From: Tunturibacter gelidoferens
GTDB taxonomy: Bacteria; Acidobacteriota; Terriglobia; Terriglobales; Acidobacteriaceae
NCBI RefSeq assembly: GCF_040358255.1
Contig: NZ_CP132938.1
Coordinates: 4,278,001 to 4,342,000 of the forward strand
Length of the DNA: 64,000 nt
Direction of reading: 5' to 3'
How positions within the stretch are numbered: position 1 is the first letter of the stretch; each line of letters opens with the position of its first letter. Positions 27,112-37,156 of the stretch are shown here, one piece after another. The position numbers were made by a program, and so were the translations under genes. The notes beneath the pieces were generated by a model that saw only the letters and a program-made list of their open reading frames with translations, ran no database searches and was not told the DNA's origin.

Positions 27112-27486
27112 ATGCGACGCATTCTCATCATTGACGACGAAGATGACATTCGCGAAGTAGCCGCGCTGTCCCTCGAAGCAACCGCAGGCTGGGAGATTCT
27201 CACCGCCAGTTCCGGCGCCGAAGGCATCGACATCGCCTCCGCCGAACAACCCGATGCCATCCTCATGGACGTCATGATGCCAGGCGTCGACGGCCCCACC
27301 ACCTTCGCCAGGATGCAGCAGACGCCCGCCATCTCCCACATCCCCGTTCTCCTGCTCACCGCCAAGGTGCAGGGAGTCGACCAGCGACGTTTCGCCGGCC
27401 TCGGTCTCGCCGGAATCCTCTTCAAACCCTTCGATCCCCTCACTCTCGCCGATCAGATCTCCACGGCGCTCGGCTGGGCAAACTAG
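27112..27486 (+). CDS. Single-domain response regulator
   Basis: 124 residues, receiver domain only. Acidic pocket D8-D9, phosphoacceptor D53 in LMDVMMPG, T83 and K105 in LFKPF. CheY-like without an output domain, so it probably relays phosphate or controls a partner by binding. It lies downstream of the hybrid kinase and upstream of the Hpt gene. Start ATG at 27112; the longer frame upstream lies in tandem repeats. Confidence 0.9.
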   Translation: MRRILIIDDEDDIREVAALSLEATAGWEILTASSGAEGIDIASAEQPDAILMDVMMPGVDGPTTFARMQQTPAISHIPVLLLTAKVQGVDQRRFAGLGLAGILFKPFDPLTLADQISTALGWAN

Positions 27487-27867
27487 CACCCTCGTTCTAA
27501 AAAAACATCTCAATAGCGATCCTCTGCAGTGATCCTGAGCGCAACGAAGACCCCCAAGCCCTTGCCGTCATCCTGAGCGCAACGGAGGATCCCAAGCCTT
27601 TTGTCATCCTGACCCTGAGCTTGTCGAAGGGGAAGGATCCCGACGAACCCTGACCCGCCTCCACCTCTTCTTCCTTCCAACTCAGCCTCTCCAATCCCTC
27701 GCCGTGTCTTTCCTCCTTCGCACCTCCCATTACCTCCGTGTCATGCGGGACATCGGCCCATGACATTCGTCCCACCGAGCTAAACAATCCGCAGTACACT
27801 ACCCGCAGGCTTTGTTCACTAAGCCGCGTTCGATCTTCACCGAAGCTCCCCACCAGAACCCTCCAGC
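27487..27867. other. Gap with three type A repeats
   Basis: Between response regulator and Hpt genes. Contains the type A copies at 27529-27643. The last 200 bases, presumably promoter for the Hpt gene, hold nothing else I can name. Confidence 0.65.
27529..27643 (+). repeat. Cluster of three type A repeats, one with a nested hairpin
   Basis: Copies start at 27529 (degenerate), 27567 and 27603. The third reads GTCATCCTGA, then CCCTGAGCTTGTCGAAGGGG, then AAGGATCCCGAC, so an inner CCCT..AGGG hairpin is inserted within the ATCCT/AGGAT outer stem. Confidence 0.8.
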
Positions 27868-28185
27868 ATGAAAAAACACGACCAGATCGACGATGTCCTT
27901 GCCAGTCTCTGGAAGAAGAATCTTCCGACCCTGCGCGAACGCCTCGACCTGCTTGACCGCACCGCCTCCCTCGCCGCCTCCGGCACCCTCTCCGAAGAGC
28001 CCCGCCTCGAGGCCTACAGCATTGCCCACAAACTCACAGGCTCTCTCGGCATGTTCGGCTACCAGCAAGGCACCGACATCGCCCGCAAGATTGAGCAAAT
28101 CTTAAAGACCCCCTCCCCCTCACAACTCACCACCCTCCCTGCGCTCGCCAAAGACCTTCGCACCTCCCTCTCCGCCGGCCTTTGA
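27868..28185 (+). CDS. Histidine phosphotransfer (Hpt) protein
   Basis: 105 residues, helical. The phosphotransfer motif is AHKLTGSLGMFG with His54. It would shuttle phosphate between the receivers of the hybrid kinase and the single-domain regulator. Same orientation as both. No membrane segment. Confidence 0.85.
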   Translation: MKKHDQIDDVLASLWKKNLPTLRERLDLLDRTASLAASGTLSEEPRLEAYSIAHKLTGSLGMFGYQQGTDIARKIEQILKTPSPSQLTTLPALAKDLRTSLSAGL

Positions 28186-28188
28186 GAA

Positions 28189-28380
28189 GTCCTGTCGGAC
28201 GGGCGCCCTGCGCGGGCGGCGGTCCGGCAGGACTTGTAATTGCTTCGCGAGGTGCTCCCGTTGGGCGCAGGCTAAAGTCCGTACCGACCAACGGGAGGAC
28301 CGAGCGGCAGACCCAGCCAAGACCGGTACACAAGTCACGAAGTGACCGCCCCGCGCGCAGCGGGCCCGTCCGGCAGGACA
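28189..28380. repeat. Type D repeat, copy 4, with an inverted partial copy beside it
   Basis: 28325-28380: GTCAC-GAA-GTGAC, CCCGC-GCGCA-GCGGG, GTCC-GGCA-GGAC. 28189-28233 carries the reverse-complement arrangement (GTCCTGTCGGACGGGC, loop TGCGC between GCCC and GGGC) and ends in another GTCCGGCAGGAC. About 90 bases lie between, including a CGACCAACGGGAGG string. The pair occupies the gap between convergent Hpt and collagen-like genes. Confidence 0.85.
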
Positions 28381-28386
28381 ACCCAA

Positions 28387-31300
28387 TCAATTACAAGCCA
28401 GCGCCATCCACATCCCCGTAGCCGTCCCGCTCGCTCCCGTAACCGTGAAGTCCACAAAGTTCCCCGCCGCCACCGTCACGTTGCCCTCCTGGGTACACGA
28501 CCCACCCGGAGCGACCGAACAAACCAGCGAAGTATTCGCCATACTCCCCGGCGTCCCCTGCCGCAGAATCACATTCACCGTATTCGTCGTCTCCCGCGAA
28601 AACACACTCAACTGTGTCGCCGTGCACCCCGCCGGAACCCAGGTCAGCACAGCATCAGTCTCCGTCGAGGCATCCGTCGAACTATTCACCGAATGAAACA
28701 GCAGATTGAACGAGACGGAGTGATAGATCGAAGCAAACGGTATCCCACTCGTCCCCCCTCCACCGCCACTGCCGCCCGTCCCATTCGCCCCCGCGGCTCC
28801 CTGCGGAATCGTAAAGTTCAACACCGCGGCATTTGCACTCCCAACATTGGTTACACTCGCCTGCGTTCCCGCCGCGCCGGTCGTCACCGTTCCCACGCTC
28901 ACCGTAGCCGCCGCACCAGCCGGCCCCGTGGCCCCAGCGCTTCCATCCTGTGCCAGCACCCCCCACACCGCTGGCGAGAGATCCGGCTCCGCACCGACCG
29001 ACCCGGTAGCCGCCAGGTACGTCGCCCCACCAAAGCTGACCACATCATTCGCACGGTAAGTGGCCGCAACTCCCCACGGCCCGCGAAACGTCACGCCCAC
29101 CGCGCCCGCCGGTCCAGCCGGACCCGCCACACCTTGCGGACCCTGCACACCCGCCGTCCCCTGCGCGCCCGTCGCCCCGGTAGCTCCCGTGGCGCCAGCC
29201 GCACCCTGCGCCGCCAACAAACTCCACATTGAAGGACTTACATTAGGTGCATTCCCGAAGTTGCTAGCAACCAAAGAGATATAACTCGATCCAAGATAGC
29301 TCACCGCATCGTTCAACCCATAGTTAATACCTGAAGAGTAGCTCCCCCCGATAAACCATCCCCGCCGGTCCCGCAACTCCCACGGATCCCGTAGCACCCT
29401 GAGGCCCAGCCGGCCCCATCGCCCCGGTCAAACCCGTGGGTCCCGCCGAACCCGTAGGTCCCGTAGGCCCCGCTGGCCCCTGGGCACCAGGAAACCCTGT
29501 CGGCCCCTGCAGACCTGTAGCACCCGTAGCTCCCACCGGCCCCTGCCCTCCGGCCTGAGCCAGCACACCCCAAAACGTCGGACTCACATCTGGCTGTCTT
29601 CCACTATTCGCCGCCAGCGCAATGTAACTCGACCCACCAAAGCTCACCGCACCGCCAACAGAATAGCTGGTCCCCACCAGCCATCCCCCCAGAAAACTAA
29701 CCGGCGGCCCCTGCGGCCCGACCGCTCCATCGGCCCCCGCTGGCCCCATAGCCCCAGCAGGCCCAGAAGGTCCCGCCGCACCAGCGGGTCCAGCAACTCC
29801 CTGCGCCGCCAGCACCGCCCACTGCCCCGGACTCAGCGAAGGTGTATTCCCAACATTCCCTGCCACCAGCGAGACGTAAGTCGATCCACTGAAGCTCACC
29901 GCATCATGCAGCGCATAGTTCGTCGACGACACATAGTTCCCCGTATAGTTCGCCACGGGAGGCCCCTGCGGCCCCGTAGCTCCCGTCGCTCCCTGCGGCC
30001 CAGCCGTCCCAGCCTGTCCCGGCACACCAGGCACACCCTGAGGCCCCACTGGCCCAGCAGGCCCCTGCGCCCCCTGCGATCCCGTCGCGAACAAGGACCA
30101 CTGCGCCGGGCTCAAGCTCGGAGTATTCCCAAGATTCCCCGCGACCAGCGAAACGTAAGCCGACCCGCCAAACAGCACCCCATCCGCCAGCGCATAGTTC
30201 ACCGCCGAAGAGTACGTCCCGCGAAACGTCATCCCCACCGGCCCCACAGGCCCCTGCGGACCCATGGGCCCACTCAGCCCTTGAGCGCCCGTAGCTCCCG
30301 TCAAACCCTGCGCCCCAGCCTGCCCCGGAATCCCCTGCAACCCCTGAGGACCCGGCGGCCCGTTCGGCCCCACAGACCCCGGCAATCCCTGCGGCCCCGC
30401 CACCCCCTGTGCCCCCTGCGCTCCCGTAGGCCCCGCCGGTCCCTGCGCCGTCAGCACTCCCCACTGTCCAGGGCTCGCACTCGGCGTATTTCCATGATTC
30501 CCATTCAGCAGCGAAGCATAACTAGCCCCCTGCCAAAGCACCACATCTCCCAGCGCATAGTTCGTCGTCGAAGAGTAGTTCCCTTGATAAACCAACCCCG
30601 GCAGCCCCGGAGCACCCGCCGCCCCAGCCGCCCCCGTCGGCCCCGCAGCCCCCGTCGGTCCAGCCGGTCCGGTCAACCCCTGAAGCCCTTGAGCCCCTGC
30701 CGGTCCCGCTGGCCCCTGAATCCCAACCGCCCCCAACGCCAACACACCCCATTGCCCCGGACTCAACCCCGGTGTATTCCCATGGTTCGCCACAATCAGC
30801 GAAACATAGCTCGACCCCTGATACGTCACCACATCATTCAGCGCATAGTTCGTAGCCGAAGCATACGTCCCCTGATACGCCAACCCCGCCGTCCCCCCGC
30901 TACCACCTGAACCCGTCCCACCCTGCGCCAACACCGACCACTGAGCCGCGATTCCCGGCGTATTCCCCCGGTTCCCTCCTGTCAGCGAGACAAAACTCGA
31001 CCCCGAATAAGTCACCACATCATTCAGCGCATAAGTCGACCCCGCCGCATAAGCTCCCTGAAAGCTCAACCCCGGCGCCCCCGCCGCCCCAGCAGGCCCC
31101 GTAGCCCCTGTCGCTCCAGCCGGCCCCGCAGGCCCTGCAGGCCCCGCCGGCCCGGTGGCTCCCGGCGCTCCACCCGAAGCCAGCGCTACATCCAGCACCG
31201 CCGCATGCCCCGTCAGGTCGTTCTCTTTGCTATCGAACTGCACCACCGCAGTCCCCGTCGTCAGGGCCACCCCATTATTGGTCGCCGGAGCACTCACCCA

Positions 31301-31744
31301 TCCCTGCACCAGCCCCGTCACATCCACCACCACATAAACTCCAGCCTGCCCCACCGATACCGTCTTCGCCGCACTCCCCAGCGCCGGCAGCGTCCCATAC
31401 GTCACGCTGTACTCCCCCCAACTCCCACTCACCGGCTGCACACTCACCAACCCCGCCGTATCTACCCGATTGCAATACAGCCGCAACGTCGCCCGCGACA
31501 CCTGCCCCGACGTAGTCCCCGCCGGCAGCATCGAAAGATCAAACTGCAGAAGCGCCGTATACCCGCCGCCCACATTCAAGTTTGAGATTGTCCCGCTATT
31601 CACAGCCGGCCGTGCGCTGTTCACATGGGCGTCCGCCACCAGCGTCGCCTCCACCGCAGACGCCGGCAAAGCCGCGGCCCACAGCCCCGCAAGCCCCACC
31701 CCGTGCAGCAGAATCCGTCGTACCAGGCCCATCCAACCCCTCAT
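28387..31744 (-). pseudogene. DNRLRE / collagen-like modular surface protein, frameshifted at a C6 run
   Basis: Two reading frames together give about 1118 residues. Signal peptide (LVRRILLHGVGLAGLWAAALPASA), a DNRLRE domain (about 40-195: TLVADAHVNSA, LLQFDLSMLP, SWGEYSVTYG), then Gly-X-Y collagen-like tracts alternating with eight modules of about 50 residues of the form YxGxY..xNYALNDVVTYxGSSYVSL..NTPxLSPxQWxVLA, resembling ChiC-type carbohydrate-binding modules. The C-terminal 130 residues form a separate beta-rich head. The frame breaks in module 7: upstream part ends at 29324, downstream part is open from 29397. Removing one G of the six opposite 29344-29349 restores YRG-SYSSGINYG. Either phase-variable, slippage-dependent, decayed or a sequencing error. 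Confidence 0.82.
29344..29349. other. C6 homopolymer at the frameshift
   Basis: Six C on plus (six G in the sense strand of the collagen-like gene). Five would keep the frame. Confidence 0.85.
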
Positions 31745-32245
31745 GGACAGGTTCTGCCGCACACTCTGCGCCTACAAAACCAGCCATCGTTTCCACGATC
31801 AAAACTCAACAGCGCACGTCGAAGCCGGCTAGAAAGCGGCCCAGCAACGTTCCAAATCAAAACACACAACCCGGATCATTCCCGTTTTAGGCTAACCGCA
31901 CCCAAAACACAAGCACCTTCCACTGCGACTTCCGTGTCAAACCGAGTCCTACCCAATCCCGACCGACCCACAACCTGCAACCCACAACCTCCACCTCCAC
32001 CGTCCGTCCTAAGAACCTCTCCAGAAACTTCATAGATCGTCATCTCGACCGGAGCCGTGCGGTCTTATCGCACGGCGCAGTGGAGAGACCCCCGTATTTC
32101 GCCTTTGCAGTTGTTTGTTTTCACTGAGACTGTCCTGCCGGCATTTCCCACACCACCCGCATCCCATATAGTGTCAAAGGGTCTAAGCAAAGGTCACAAC
32201 AATCACAAGGCACTCGCACAAGGCAATCGAGAGGCACACAACGGC
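31745..32245. other. Divergent intergenic region with a type B repeat
   Basis: 500 bases between the collagen-like gene (minus) and phosphoglucomutase (plus). Includes the type B copy at 32038-32100. The remainder is GC-moderate, with no recognisable gene; it must contain two promoters. Confidence 0.6.
32038..32100 (+). repeat. Type B hairpin repeat
   Basis: Left flank CGTCATCTCGACCGGA, perfect stem GCCGTGCG (32054-32061) with CGCACGGC (32069-32076), right flank GCAGTGGAGAGACCCCCGTA. The stem differs from all other copies. Confidence 0.85.
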
Positions 32246-33901
<1,656 letters not shown>

Positions 33902-34013
33902 CCAATCCCTCACGTCATTGAACCCTTCGCCCGGATTCACGAATCGCTAACATCGACCGACTAGAGTCCTCTTCGTATCAGAGAACGTAAATCTCACTGA
34001 TCCGGAGACACGA

Positions 34014-35708
34014 ATGACTTCCCCCTTCACCAAAACAGGCAAGACAAGCTCTTGGCCTCTTCTCGCAAAAAGCTTCGCAGCTCTCTCCCTGACCACCCTC
34101 GCCGCCAGCATTCCCGCCAGCGCACAGGACCACGACCGCGACGCTGATATTCACTTCTATCCTGGAAATCTTGTCGTCTCCCGCAGCGTCTACGACAACA
34201 ACCCAAACAACGTGAAGGTAGGCGCCCTCCTCCCCCCAAACTGCGCCAACACCACCGTTCCCTGCGTAGCCGCGACCAACGACGGCACCTTCCCCTTCGT
34301 CTTCAACAACGTCCTCGCCGATGGCAGCTTCGGCATCACCTCCAAGGTCTATCTCGACCAGATCACCCCCTTCGGCTTCCTCCTCGACAGCCTCGAAGTG
34401 CCCAACAGCTCCCAGCGCAACATCCGCTCCGAGAGCAACCAGCTCGTCACCAGCTTCAGCTCGAAGTCGGAAGAGGCTCTCAACCTCTCCACCGACGGCA
34501 AGCTGCTCACCCTCATCGACTACGTCGCTCCCATCAACACCATCGACGTCTCCAACTCCAACACCCCCGGCGTCATCGATCCCACCAACCCCGTCGGCGT
34601 CGCCTACTATCGTGCCGTCGCCACCGTCAACCGCTCAGGCAAGTTCTCCTTCACTGAAACAAACGCCTACAGCGGCAACAACGGCCGCGCCGCCATCTTC
34701 AACAACACCAACGGCGCAAACTTCTTCTACACCTCCGGCAACGCAGGCAACGGCAGCAACCCCCAGCCCAACGGCGTCATCCTCGGAGCCGGTGCCCACA
34801 TCATCGATCCCGCCAACGCACCCGAGAGCTTCCAGAACCCCGGCACTCCCACCCCTGTCGCCAGCTTCTCCGTCACCCTGCTCGGCGATAAAGCCGACAA
34901 GATCGGCAAGGACGACAACTTCCGCGGCCTGACCGTCTTCAACAACGTCCTCTACTACACCAAAGGCAGCGGCGGCAACGGCGTCAACACTGTCTACTTC
35001 GTCGACACCACCGGCACCGCCTGCCCCAACGGCGTAGGCGTTCCCGCCACCGGCGCAACGCTCCCCATCTCGCCTCTCGCCTACGACCCAACCAAGCTCC
35101 AGACCTCCGGCCTGCCAAGCAACATGTGCATCCTCGCTGGCTTCCCCACCGCCCTCGCCAAGACCGCGAACCCACTCGCCTTCCCCTTCGGCATCTGGTT
35201 CGCCAACGCTGACACCCTCTACGTAGCCGACGAAGGTGACGGCTTCGCCAGCGACGCCACCCTCTACACCCACGCCGCCTCCCAGACCACCGCAGGCATC
35301 CAGAAGTGGATCTTCAACGCCTCCACCAGGACCTGGAGCCGCGCCTACACCCTGCAGACCGGCCTCGAACTCGGCGTCCCCTACACGGTCAATCGTTACC
35401 CCACCGGCAACAACTCAGCCACCAGCCTTCCCTGGTCGCCAGCCACCGACGGCGTCCGCAACCTCACCGGCAGGGTCAGCGACGACGGCAAGGTCACCCT
35501 CTACGCCATCACCTCCACCGTCAGCGGCAGCGGAGATCAGGGCGCCGATCCAAACCGCCTCGTAGCCGTCACCGACGATCTATCCAACACCGACGCCGCC
35601 AAAGTCGCCAAGGAGAAGTTCACCATCCTCCGTAAAGCCGACTTCGCCGAAGTCCTCCGCGGCGTCTCCTTCACTCCCGGCACACGACCGGATCACGATC
35701 GCTGGTAG
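34014..35708 (+). CDS. Large secreted protein, unknown function
   Basis: 564 residues. Signal peptide with basic start, hydrophobic FAALSLTTLAASI and cleavage near ASAQ-DHD. The mature part is rich in Asn, Gly, Thr and Ser. Strings such as IHFYPGNLVVSRSVYDN, GKLLTLIDYVAP, FRGLTVFNNVLYYTKGSGGNGVNTVYF and GIWFANADTLYVADEGDG suggest a beta-propeller with NHL/quinoprotein-like blades. Only three Cys are seen, two of them near the start of the mature part. No catalytic motif was recognised. Monocistronic, with its own terminator. Likely extracellular or outer-surface. Confidence 0.7.
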   Translation: MTSPFTKTGKTSSWPLLAKSFAALSLTTLAASIPASAQDHDRDADIHFYPGNLVVSRSVYDNNPNNVKVGALLPPNCANTTVPCVAATNDGTFPFVFNNVLADGSFGITSKVYLDQITPFGFLLDSLEVPNSSQRNIRSESNQLVTSFSSKSEEALNLSTDGKLLTLIDYVAPINTIDVSNSNTPGVIDPTNPVGVAYYRAVATVNRSGKFSFTETNAYSGNNGRAAIFNNTNGANFFYTSGNAGNGSNPQPNGVILGAGAHIIDPANAPESFQNPGTPTPVASFSVTLLGDKADKIGKDDNFRGLTVFNNVLYYTKGSGGNGVNTVYFVDTTGTACPNGVGVPATGATLPISPLAYDPTKLQTSGLPSNMCILAGFPTALAKTANPLAFPFGIWFANADTLYVADEGDGFASDATLYTHAASQTTAGIQKWIFNASTRTWSRAYTLQTGLELGVPYTVNRYPTGNNSATSLPWSPATDGVRNLTGRVSDDGKVTLYAITSTVSGSGDQGADPNRLVAVTDDLSNTDAAKVAKEKFTILRKADFAEVLRGVSFTPGTRPDHDRW

Positions 35709-35740
35709 TCGCCGTTCACTCGAAACACCTGTCCACCCAC

Positions 35741-35787
35741 AACGCATCGCGGCGGAGGTCCATCTCCCGTCGCGATGCGTTTGTTTT
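35741..35787 (+). terminator. Intrinsic terminator of the large secreted protein gene
   Basis: Perfect 11-bp stem AACGCATCGCG (35741-35751) with CGCGATGCGTT (35771-35781), followed by TGTTTT. Confidence 0.9.
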
Positions 35788-35865
35788 CGAACCTGCCCTT
35801 TTCGATTTACCGGCCTATCGTTACAAGCGCTGGCGTCTCTGACGCCGGCAGTCCCAAGCGAAAGA

Positions 35866-36441
35866 TCAAAAGCTCCGCAAAAGAAGCTCTCTGGCACTCG
35901 CCAGCACCTTCTCTCGCATCACGGGCTCTGGCAGCATCCGAGCGATTTCAATCGCCCCAACCATCGTTGAAAAGATCGAAAAGAAAGCCCGCTCTTTGTC
36001 GGCAGTCCGACGGCCAGGCATAAACGGAAGCATTCGGCTCCTGTATTTCCTTAGTTCCTCAAAGATCCGGGGCTTCATCGCCTTATCCACCCTCGCCATC
36101 TCGGGCGCAAGAGCAGGCAAGGGACATCCGTACTCGACGTGATCGCAATATTCCAGGCTCAGGTAGGTCTTTACGATCGCCTTCCACGCCGTCTCGGGTT
36201 TGGACTGCTCGCCGACTTGAGCAAGGCGGTCGGCTATCTCCTGGAACGCCTCGCTCAGCGATTCCATCAGCAACTCTTCTTTGCTTCCGAAATGCTTGTA
36301 AAAGCCTCCGTGGGTCAAGCCGGCGTCCCGCATCACGGCTGATACCGCAGCGCCTGTAATGCCCTCGGTGCGTACGCGCCGCGAGGCATCTTTCACAATC
36401 TTCTGATGGATTTCAACCTTGTGTTCGGGCCTGTAGCGCAT
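35866..36441 (-). CDS. TetR-family transcriptional repressor
   Basis: 191 residues. N-terminal helix-turn-helix: EGITGAAVSAVMRDAGLTHGGFYKHFGSK region, with the family-typical YKHFGSKEEL. C-terminal ligand domain resembles the TetR_C_16-like group (VEYGCPLPALAPEMAR). It is divergent from a membrane-protein gene and an NmrA-like gene; a strong inverted repeat in the shared 120-base intergenic region is its likely operator. Its third codon positions are less GC-rich than most of the window. Confidence 0.9.
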   Translation of the reverse strand: MRYRPEHKVEIHQKIVKDASRRVRTEGITGAAVSAVMRDAGLTHGGFYKHFGSKEELLMESLSEAFQEIADRLAQVGEQSKPETAWKAIVKTYLSLEYCDHVEYGCPLPALAPEMARVDKAMKPRIFEELRKYRSRMLPFMPGRRTADKERAFFSIFSTMVGAIEIARMLPEPVMREKVLASARELLLRSF

Positions 36442-36519
36442 AGCTCAGTATAGGATGCTGGCGATCATCTCACGATGCAATCCGTCACCGCCCAGACTCT
36501 TCCGAAGAAATTCTGAATC

Positions 36520-36545
36520 CATGGGATGATGCATGTAATCCCATG
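36520..36545. promoter_or_regulatory. Probable TetR operator (8-bp inverted repeat, 10-bp spacer)
   Basis: CATGGGAT and ATCCCATG, a perfect pair separated by GATGCATGTA, itself containing the palindrome ATGCAT. It ends 17 bases before the start of the membrane-protein gene and 79 bases from the repressor start, a position suited to repressing the plus-strand gene directly. Confidence 0.75.
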
Positions 36546-36562
36546 CGTACAGGAGGCCACAA

Positions 36563-37087
36563 ATGTCCCCACAAACGCTCTTCCTAACGCATCTCGTTTT
36601 CGGTTATGTCGCGTGCCTGCTTTGCTTCAGCGTGTATGTTCTGCCCAGGCTCAGGTCGATGGAACGGGTTGAAGCGCAACGCGTCATCGCTACCGTGCAC
36701 AGCTTCCGCTTCTTCGGGTTGGTCTTTATTCTCCCAGGCGTCGTCGGCCCCAATCTGCCGGCTGGCTTCGCCAACTTCGCCGCTTACGGCGACTTTGCAG
36801 CCGGAGTCCTGGCCCTGTTGGCTCTTCTCACCGTAAGGGTGCGTCCGCTCTTTTGGTTCTTCGTCGTCGCCTTCAATCTTGTGGGAACAGTCGACATCCT
36901 CATCGACTACTATCACGCGGTCAGGCTCGGTCTTCCTGTGGTGGCCGGGCAGTTGGGTGCCGCATACGCGATCCCGATCCTCTATGTGCCTTTGCTGATG
37001 ATCACGCACGTTGTCGCTCTCTATTGGCTGGTGCGTCCGCACCCCAGGGCCGCCTCTGTCCTCATCGGCGACGCGGCCGCATCCTGA
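36563..37087 (+). CDS. Integral membrane protein, unknown function
   Basis: 174 residues with four to five hydrophobic helices (TLFLTHLVFGYVACLLCFSV; FFGLVFILPGVVGP; FAAGVLALLALLTV; LFWFFVVAFNLVGTVDILI; YVPLLMITHVVALYWLV). The start has AGGAGG upstream. Same orientation as the NmrA-like gene 70 bases on; both are probably controlled by the divergent TetR. No known family identified with confidence. Confidence 0.78.
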   Translation: MSPQTLFLTHLVFGYVACLLCFSVYVLPRLRSMERVEAQRVIATVHSFRFFGLVFILPGVVGPNLPAGFANFAAYGDFAAGVLALLALLTVRVRPLFWFFVVAFNLVGTVDILIDYYHAVRLGLPVVAGQLGAAYAIPILYVPLLMITHVVALYWLVRPHPRAASVLIGDAAAS

Positions 37088-37156
37088 TTCAGATCAACTC
37101 CGCACCAATCGTTTTCTAAGAAACCTCACGACCACATGTCACGAAGGAGAAGAACA

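Noticed and set aside
29400..31150. Tandem DNA repeats as a separate element
   Set aside because: The periodicity comes from Gly-X-Y codons and the duplicated 50-residue modules of the coding sequence.
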